NCBI GenBank assembly: GCA_036506495.1
Contig: DASXRQ010000255.1
Span: 1-15,900, forward strand
Origin: DASXRC01 sp036506495
Lineage (GTDB): Bacteria; Actinomycetota; Actinomycetes; Mycobacteriales; Micromonosporaceae
Length of the DNA: 15,900 bases
Reading direction: 5' to 3'
In this document: positions 14,291 to 15,900 of the stretch, in pieces
Position numbering within the stretch: position 1 is the first letter of the stretch
Layout of the letters: every line of letters begins with the position of its first letter
The notes under the pieces: model-generated
The model's input: the letters and a program-made list of their open reading frames with translations, nothing else
The model's database searches: none
What the model was told of the DNA's origin: nothing
Program-made: the position numbers and the translations under genes

Positions 14291-15673
14291 ATGCAGGAGG
14301 AGCAATCGAACGGGGCCCAACGGTCACAGCAGGCGGTCCAGCGGGGCGTGCTTCGCAAGGCCCTCGACGCCGAGCTGAGACGCAGGGGCACGGGCACGAC
14401 AGTGGCGGACGGACGCGGGAGGGGCGAGGGCCGCGATGTCGAGTTCCTGTACGAGACGGACCGGCTCCTGGTTCGGGAGGAGTTCCAGGAACAGGTCAAC
14501 GGCATCCTCGGACAGCTGGGTTTGCTGCCCGGGCCGCCGCCGGCCGACGAGGCCCAACGGGAACGAGAGGACGAAGGCCGGTTGTCGGAACCCGTGGTCG
14601 CCGGGGTCCGCCTCGTTCGGCTGCGAAAGACCCCCGAGAACGCCCAACTCGACACCCTCGAAATACTGCGCATCATCATCGAGGGTGGCGTCGTTCGGCT
14701 CGATGAGGGCAAGCGGAGGGTCGTCATCGACGGGCTGGGTCCCGGCGCGGTCGCGCCGAACCACGTCGTGTCGATCACGGGTCAGGGCGGTGGCTGCCCG
14801 GCGGTCGAGCCGGAGCCGGTCGCGGCCGGAAGCGAACCACATCCCGGCTACACGTCGGATCGTTGCGCGGGCGACGGCGTCCGCGTGGTCGTTCTGGACA
14901 CGGGCTTCGATTTGCGCGCGCGCAGACGAAGTCCGTGGCTGGCGGGCGTGAGGGGTTTGCCGGACCCGAACATCCACCCGGACGGAACGCTCGGGGACTA
15001 CGCCGGGCACGGCACGTTCATCGCTGGCGTCATCCGTTGCGTCGCCCCCCGGGTCGACGTGGTCGTCCGGCCGGTATTCGGATTCGGTGGCGCGGTGCTG
15101 GAGTCTGACCTCGTCACTGCGCTCGACCAGGCGCTCGACTATGATCACCCCGACATCATCAGCATGTCCGCCGGCACGTACGCCTATGACCCGACCGGCC
15201 TCCTTTCGTTCCAGGTCTTCAACGAGAGGCGACTGCGGCACAACAAGGGCGTCGTCCTGGTGGTCGCGGCGGGCAACGATGCCGACCGTAAGCCGTTCTG
15301 GCCGGCCGCGGCGCCGTACACCGTGTCAGTGGGAGCATTGAGCACGAACTGGCGCGGTCGCGCACGGTTCAGCAACTATGGCGGCTGGGTCGACGTCTAC
15401 GCGCCAGGACAGGATCTGATCAACGCGTTTCCCCTCGGCCGATACGAATACCACGAACCGCCGTACGGCCAGCAGAACCCGCGGACCGAAACGTTCTACG
15501 GCATGGCTCGATGGAGCGGGACGTCATTCAGTACGCCGATCGTGTCTGGTCTGATCGCCGCGCGGATGTTCCGTAGCGGTGAGAACGGCCGCGACGCGGC
15601 GGCGGCACTCATCGCGGACGCGAGGCGACAGGCGCAGCCGGGCGTCGGGGCGGTCCTGTTGCCGGAGCCGTGA
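14291..15673 (+). CDS. S8-family (subtilisin-like) serine peptidase, apparently cytosolic
   Basis: ATG 14291 follows GAGAGGG, giving 460 aa. The catalytic triad is complete: Asp203 in VVVLDTGFD, His240 in GHGTFIAGVI and Ser412 in GTSFSTPIVSG, with oxyanion Asn329 in VVAAGND. The N-terminus is charged (MQEEQSNGAQRSQQ) with no signal peptide or membrane helix, so the protein should stay inside the cell, unlike most secreted subtilases. Residues about 50-165 form an N-terminal domain of unknown type (EFLYETDRLLVREEFQEQV, LEILRIIIEG, PNHVVSI) that may act as an inhibitory propeptide or partner-binding module. The gene is divergent from the CHAT gene with only 40 bases between starts, so shared control is likely. 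A hairpin downstream probably terminates it. Confidence 0.92.
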   Translation: MQEEQSNGAQRSQQAVQRGVLRKALDAELRRRGTGTTVADGRGRGEGRDVEFLYETDRLLVREEFQEQVNGILGQLGLLPGPPPADEAQREREDEGRLSEPVVAGVRLVRLRKTPENAQLDTLEILRIIIEGGVVRLDEGKRRVVIDGLGPGAVAPNHVVSITGQGGGCPAVEPEPVAAGSEPHPGYTSDRCAGDGVRVVVLDTGFDLRARRRSPWLAGVRGLPDPNIHPDGTLGDYAGHGTFIAGVIRCVAPRVDVVVRPVFGFGGAVLESDLVTALDQALDYDHPDIISMSAGTYAYDPTGLLSFQVFNERRLRHNKGVVLVVAAGNDADRKPFWPAAAPYTVSVGALSTNWRGRARFSNYGGWVDVYAPGQDLINAFPLGRYEYHEPPYGQQNPRTETFYGMARWSGTSFSTPIVSGLIAARMFRSGENGRDAAAALIADARRQAQPGVGAVLLPEP

Positions 15674-15695
15674 CCAATGCGGGCGGGTGGCCGAC

Positions 15696-15726
15696 GTCCG
15701 CACCGGATCGGCGGTCCGATGCGGAC
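15696..15726. terminator. Hairpin between convergent S8 peptidase and patatin-like genes
   Basis: GTCCGCA-C-CGGA (15696-15707) pairs with TCCG-A-TGCGGAC (15715-15726) around a seven-base loop. The stem is 11 bp with one mismatch. It lies between the subtilase stop (15673) and the minus-strand stop at 15741. There is no T-tract; the hairpin is probably bidirectional. Confidence 0.5.
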
Positions 15727-15740
15727 GCCGGCGACCACTG

Positions 15741-15900
15741 TCACCGTCGATAGCGGTCGAGGTAATCCGCGAAGTTCCACCCCGGCTGGTTCTCATCGCC
15801 GTCGAGGAAGGTCGTCGCGGCGGCGCGGCCGCGCTCGTACAGCATCTCGGCCTTCCCGGCCGACAAGTCGAAATCCGTGGCGCGGACGCCGTCCGTATCC
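15741..15900 (-). CDS. Probable patatin-like phospholipase, C-terminal fragment
   Basis: A minus-strand frame enters from the right edge and stops with TGA at 15743-15741, giving the last 52 residues. It contains GVRATDFDLSAGKAEMLYERG followed by RAAATTFLDGD and a WNFADYLDRYRR end (split here for length). The T-D-F-D-L plus L-Y-x-x-G-R-x-A-A-x-x-F-L pattern is what I expect at the C-terminus of bacterial patatin-like acyl hydrolases. The catalytic G-x-S-x-G and D-G-A/G motifs would lie outside the window, so activity cannot be judged. If correct, a membrane-lipid hydrolase adjoins the protease locus. It is convergent to the subtilase. The identification rests on pattern memory from a short tail. 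Confidence 0.55.
   Translation of the reverse strand, partial: DTDGVRATDFDLSAGKAEMLYERGRAAATTFLDGDENQPGWNFADYLDRYRR

Overview
The window is high-GC DNA with strong G/C third-position bias, Shine-Dalgarno-led genes, GTG starts and actinomycete-type families (an AfsR/SARP-like BTAD regulator, an ECF sigma factor, a TPR-CHAT protein, an EACC1-like protein). It most likely comes from a filamentous actinobacterium; the sequence alone does not give a genus.

Left part (1-7332): ordinary metabolic and accessory genes. It opens with the tail of an NAD-dependent epimerase/dehydratase. A P-loop kinase-like gene (188-717) and a DUF1905/YdeI-type gene (751-1225) follow, and each is broken by an apparent single-base frameshift. 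Next come an acetamidase/formamidase (1337-2452), a convergent DapB-like reductase that lacks the usual catalytic histidine pair (3272-2472), a secreted Asp-box beta-propeller protein (3390-5201) ending at a perfect 36-bp palindromic terminator, a membrane-anchored hypothetical protein (5917-5258), a PhzF-family isomerase (6953-6111) and a small PLDc_N-like membrane protein (7117-7332).

Right part (about 7412-15900): what looks like one dedicated locus. A three-gene minus-strand operon encodes an EACC1-like protein, a short BTAD regulator and a six-helix membrane protein with a long cytosolic tail. It diverges across a 254-bp control region from an ECF sigma factor and a small translationally coupled partner protein. 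Convergent to these is an 871-aa TPR-CHAT (caspase-like) protease. Divergent from CHAT across only 40 bp is an intracellular S8 subtilase with intact Asp/His/Ser residues. The window ends in the C-terminus of what appears to be a patatin-like phospholipase.

The working model is inference: a tightly regulated protease-based conflict or programmed-response system. EACC1 and CHAT families are known from bacterial NTPase/peptidase conflict systems. Here they sit with two regulators, a membrane protein of unknown family and two unrelated peptidases. Convergent gene pairs are separated by hairpins or palindromes (5216-5251, 11626-11638, 15696-15726). No rRNA, tRNA, CRISPR array or transposase was seen. 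No stretch longer than about 260 bases lacks a gene.
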